Assembly: GCA_903918555.1 (NCBI GenBank)
Contig: CAIXEV010000633.1
Coordinates: forward strand, 1-6,357
Origin: an uncultured bacterium
GTDB lineage: Bacteria > Planctomycetota > Phycisphaerae > Phycisphaerales > SM1A02
DNA length: 6,357 nt
Direction of reading: 5' to 3'
In this document: positions 5,175-6,357 of the stretch, one piece after another
Layout: the number at the start of each line of letters is the position of its first letter
Position numbering within the stretch: position 1 is the stretch's first letter
Made by a program: the position numbers and the translations under genes
Notes under the pieces: model-generated
Databases searched by the model: none
Seen by the model: only the letters and a program-made list of their open reading frames with translations
What the model was told of the DNA's origin: nothing

Positions 5175-5567
5175 ATGCCCACGATCAATCAGCTCGTTCG
5201 TAAGCCCCGCGTTGTCCAGGCCGCCAAGTCGAAGGTCAAGGACCTCATGGCATGCCCGCAGAAGCGCGGCGTGTGCCTGCAGGTTCGCACCGTCACTCCG
5301 AAGAAGCCGAACTCGGCTCTTCGCAAGGTCTGCCGCGTTCGTCTGACGAACGGCAAGGAAGTGACCGCGTACATCGGCGGCGAAGGCCACAACCTGCAGG
5401 AGCACTCGATCGTGCTCGTGCGTGGCGGCCGTGTGCGCGATCTCCCCGGCGTGCGCTACCACGTTGTGCGTGGCGCGCTCGACTGCCTCGGCGTCGATGG
5501 CCGCAAGAAGGGTCGCTCGCAGTACGGCGTCAAGAAGAAGGCCGCCGCCGCTGCCAAGAAGAAGTGA
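5175..5567 (+). CDS. rpsL: 30S ribosomal protein S12
   Basis: Decoding-centre protein of the small subunit, 130 residues against 124 in E. coli. It aligns without gaps over most of its length: MPTINQLVRKPR at the start, CPQKRGVC (27-34), PKKPNSALRKVCRVRL (42-57), GGEGHNLQEHS (68-78) and PGVRYH (91-96). Lys43 of the PKKPNSA loop is present, but position 88 is Arg (GGRVRDLPG) where E. coli has Lys88. Asp89, the residue methylthiolated by RimO in E. coli, is kept. The C-terminus ends in a Lys/Ala-rich tail (KKKAAAAAKKK). The start at 5175 matches the family N-terminus; the ribosome-binding sequence (AAGAG, 6 nt away) is modest. rpsG follows after 181 nt. rpoC, often upstream in other bacteria, is replaced here by rnhA. 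Confidence 0.98.
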   Translation: MPTINQLVRKPRVVQAAKSKVKDLMACPQKRGVCLQVRTVTPKKPNSALRKVCRVRLTNGKEVTAYIGGEGHNLQEHSIVLVRGGRVRDLPGVRYHVVRGALDCLGVDGRKKGRSQYGVKKKAAAAAKKK

Positions 5568-5748
5568 CCTGACACAAACGACATAGCCCGGAAGTGGCCC
5601 TCGACGGCGATCTCGAACGAGACGCCGTGCGGGAACCGGGCGCCTGAGTAATCGCGGATACGAACCTTCGGGAATGTCCACCTCCCAGCCGCGGTGAAGA
5701 GAGGTCAACGCCATCCGGCCGCGACCAACAGCCACAGAGGAGTTCATC
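5568..5748 (+). promoter_or_regulatory. Structured rpsL-rpsG spacer, possible S7 autoregulatory site
   Basis: The 181-nt gap holds no gene. GCCCGG (5586-5591) is complementary to CCGGGC (5636-5641), and inside this lies CGGCG-A-TCTC pairing with GAGA-CGCCG (5605-5627), a stem interrupted by one bulged A. Together they give a nested two-stem structure. In E. coli, S7 binds the shorter rpsL-rpsG spacer and represses its own translation. Position and folding fit an equivalent here; direct S7 binding is inference. Confidence 0.45.
5736..5742 (+). promoter_or_regulatory. Strong rpsG ribosome-binding site
   Basis: AGAGGAG ends six bases before the ATG at 5749. It is the best Shine-Dalgarno match in the window and fixes the S7 start. 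It contrasts with the weak sites before rpsL, rpmF and fabD. Confidence 0.85.
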
Positions 5749-6246
5749 ATGGCCCGTCATTTCAAGCGTCCCGACGATGTGTGGCTGAAGCCCGATCCCC
5801 GCTTCCAGGACAAGCTCCTGTCGAAGTTCATCAACTGCGTCATGATCGGCGGCGAGAAGTCGACCGCGCAGCGCGTGGTCTACGGCGCGCTCGACGCGAT
5901 CCAGGCCCGCCTCGACAAGGAGAAGAGCGAGACGATGCCGCGTTCGTCGATCGAGCTCTTCCACCTCGCGCTCGAGAATGTGCGCCCGGCGGTCGAGGTT
6001 CGCTCGAAGCGCGTCGGTGGTGCGAACTACCAGGTGCCGATGCAGCTGAACCGCCGTCGCCAGCAGTCGCTGTCGTTCCGCTGGGTCATCGACGCCGCCC
6101 GCTCCGAGAAGGGCAAGCCCATGCACCTCCGCCTCGCGAAGGAGCTGTGGGACGCCGCGAAGAACGAAGGTTCTGCGGTGACCACCAAGGAGAACACGCA
6201 CCGCATGGCGGATGCGAATAAGGCGTTCGCGCACTTTGCCTGGTGA
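5749..6246 (+). CDS. rpsG: 30S ribosomal protein S7
   Basis: Primary 16S rRNA-binding protein that nucleates the 30S head, 165 residues. Family blocks are clear: PDPRFQDKLLSKFINCVM (15-32), GGEKSTAQRVVYGALD (34-49), ALENVRPAVEV (beginning about 76), SKRVGGANYQVP, RWVIDAARSEKG, MHLRLAKELWDAA and the end HRMADANKAFAHFAW. Compared with E. coli there are a few extra residues between about 53 and 68 (KEKSETMPRSS), and the chain stops at the Trp that precedes the variable tail. The excellent ribosome-binding site at 5736-5742 supports the start. The last codons and the TGA form one arm and the loop of a 12-bp hairpin. fusA, which often follows rpsG, is not seen in the 111 nt that remain. Confidence 0.98.
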   Translation: MARHFKRPDDVWLKPDPRFQDKLLSKFINCVMIGGEKSTAQRVVYGALDAIQARLDKEKSETMPRSSIELFHLALENVRPAVEVRSKRVGGANYQVPMQLNRRRQQSLSFRWVIDAARSEKGKPMHLRLAKELWDAAKNEGSAVTTKENTHRMADANKAFAHFAW

Positions 6247-6260
6247 AACCAGGCAAAGTG
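6232..6260 (+). terminator. 12-bp hairpin with the rpsG stop codon in its loop
   Basis: CACTTTGCCTGG (6232-6243) and CCAGGCAAAGTG (6249-6260) are perfect complements around the loop TGAAA (6244-6248), whose first three bases are the rpsG stop. No T-run follows. It could be a Rho-independent-like terminator lacking a U-tract, a barrier to 3' exonucleases, or an element acting on termination of S7 translation. Confidence 0.6.
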
Positions 6261-6262
6261 GT

Positions 6263-6357
6263 GATTGAGCGGTCGCGGCTGCGGCCGCTCCCTTTGGTGC
6301 TAGATTGAGCGGTCGCGGCTGTGGCCGCTCCCTTTGGTGCTTGATTGAGCGGTCGCG
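6263..6357 (+). repeat. 40-bp tandem hairpin repeat, at least 2.4 copies, runs off the window
   Basis: Unit 1 is 6263-6302, unit 2 is 6303-6342 and a partial unit 3 is 6343-6357. Units 1 and 2 differ at two places: C/T at 6282/6322 and A/T at 6302/6342. Each unit folds into a 10-bp stem (GAGCGGTCGC with GCGGCCGCTC, one G-U wobble, loop GGCT). The C/T change turns a G-C pair into G-U, so the stem is kept. CCTTTGGTG follows each stem. The stretch has stop codons and is not coding. It is the same kind of element as 72-104. Confidence 0.9.

Noticed and set aside
6263..6357. CRISPR array
   Set aside because: The 40-bp units are directly contiguous with no unique spacers between them, and no cas genes are present.
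1..6357. A novel defence, mobile or biosynthetic system
   Set aside because: All complete genes except the lipoprotein are recognised core genes, and no transposase, integrase, nuclease-helicase pair or toxin-antitoxin gene is visible.

Overview
The window looks like a piece of chromosome from a GC-rich bacterium. It is dense in core translation and fatty-acid/phospholipid genes. A member of the Planctomycetota (possibly Phycisphaerae-like) is my best guess, from the general look of the S7 and S12 proteins, the GC-rich codon use and a rnhA-rpsL-rpsG arrangement detached from rpoBC. That placement is inference, and no 16S or other decisive marker is present. I see no phage, transposon, CRISPR or defence genes.

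Left block, minus strand (about 4500 down to 22): rpmF (ribosomal protein L32), then a 313-nt spacer, then plsX-fabH-fabD and a small lipoprotein gene. The last four are tightly packed, with gaps of 13 and 9 nt and a 14-nt overlap. PlsX makes acyl-phosphate for phospholipid synthesis. FabD makes malonyl-ACP and FabH uses it for the first condensation of fatty-acid synthesis. The usual later members (fabG, acpP, fabF) are absent. The lipoprotein, of unknown function, takes their place, and a strong intrinsic terminator closes the unit. A near-consensus sigma70 promoter (TTGACA, 16 nt, TAGACT) drives rpmF. The same TAGACTGT box recurs in front of plsX, and a hairpin sits directly after the rpmF stop, so plsX-fabH-fabD probably receives both read-through and its own transcription.

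Right block, plus strand (about 4571 to 6357): rnhA (RNase HI), then rpsL (S12) and rpsG (S7). rnhA is divergent from rpmF and may be leaderless. rpsL has its own promoter-like sequence, and the 181-nt rpsL-rpsG spacer can fold and could be an S7 autoregulatory site. S12 carries Arg rather than Lys at the position equivalent to E. coli Lys88, a substitution known to give streptomycin resistance. The rpsG stop codon lies in the loop of a perfect 12-bp hairpin. After it comes a 40-bp tandem repeat of hairpins that runs off the window, and no fusA start is seen.

The most unusual signal is structural. The 40-bp repeat (GC-rich hairpin followed by CCTTTGGTG) resembles the hairpin plus CCTTTGGTG directly after the lipoprotein stop at the other end of the window, in the same sense relative to its gene. 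This suggests a family of gene-3'-end elements. Otherwise the window is ordinary housekeeping sequence.
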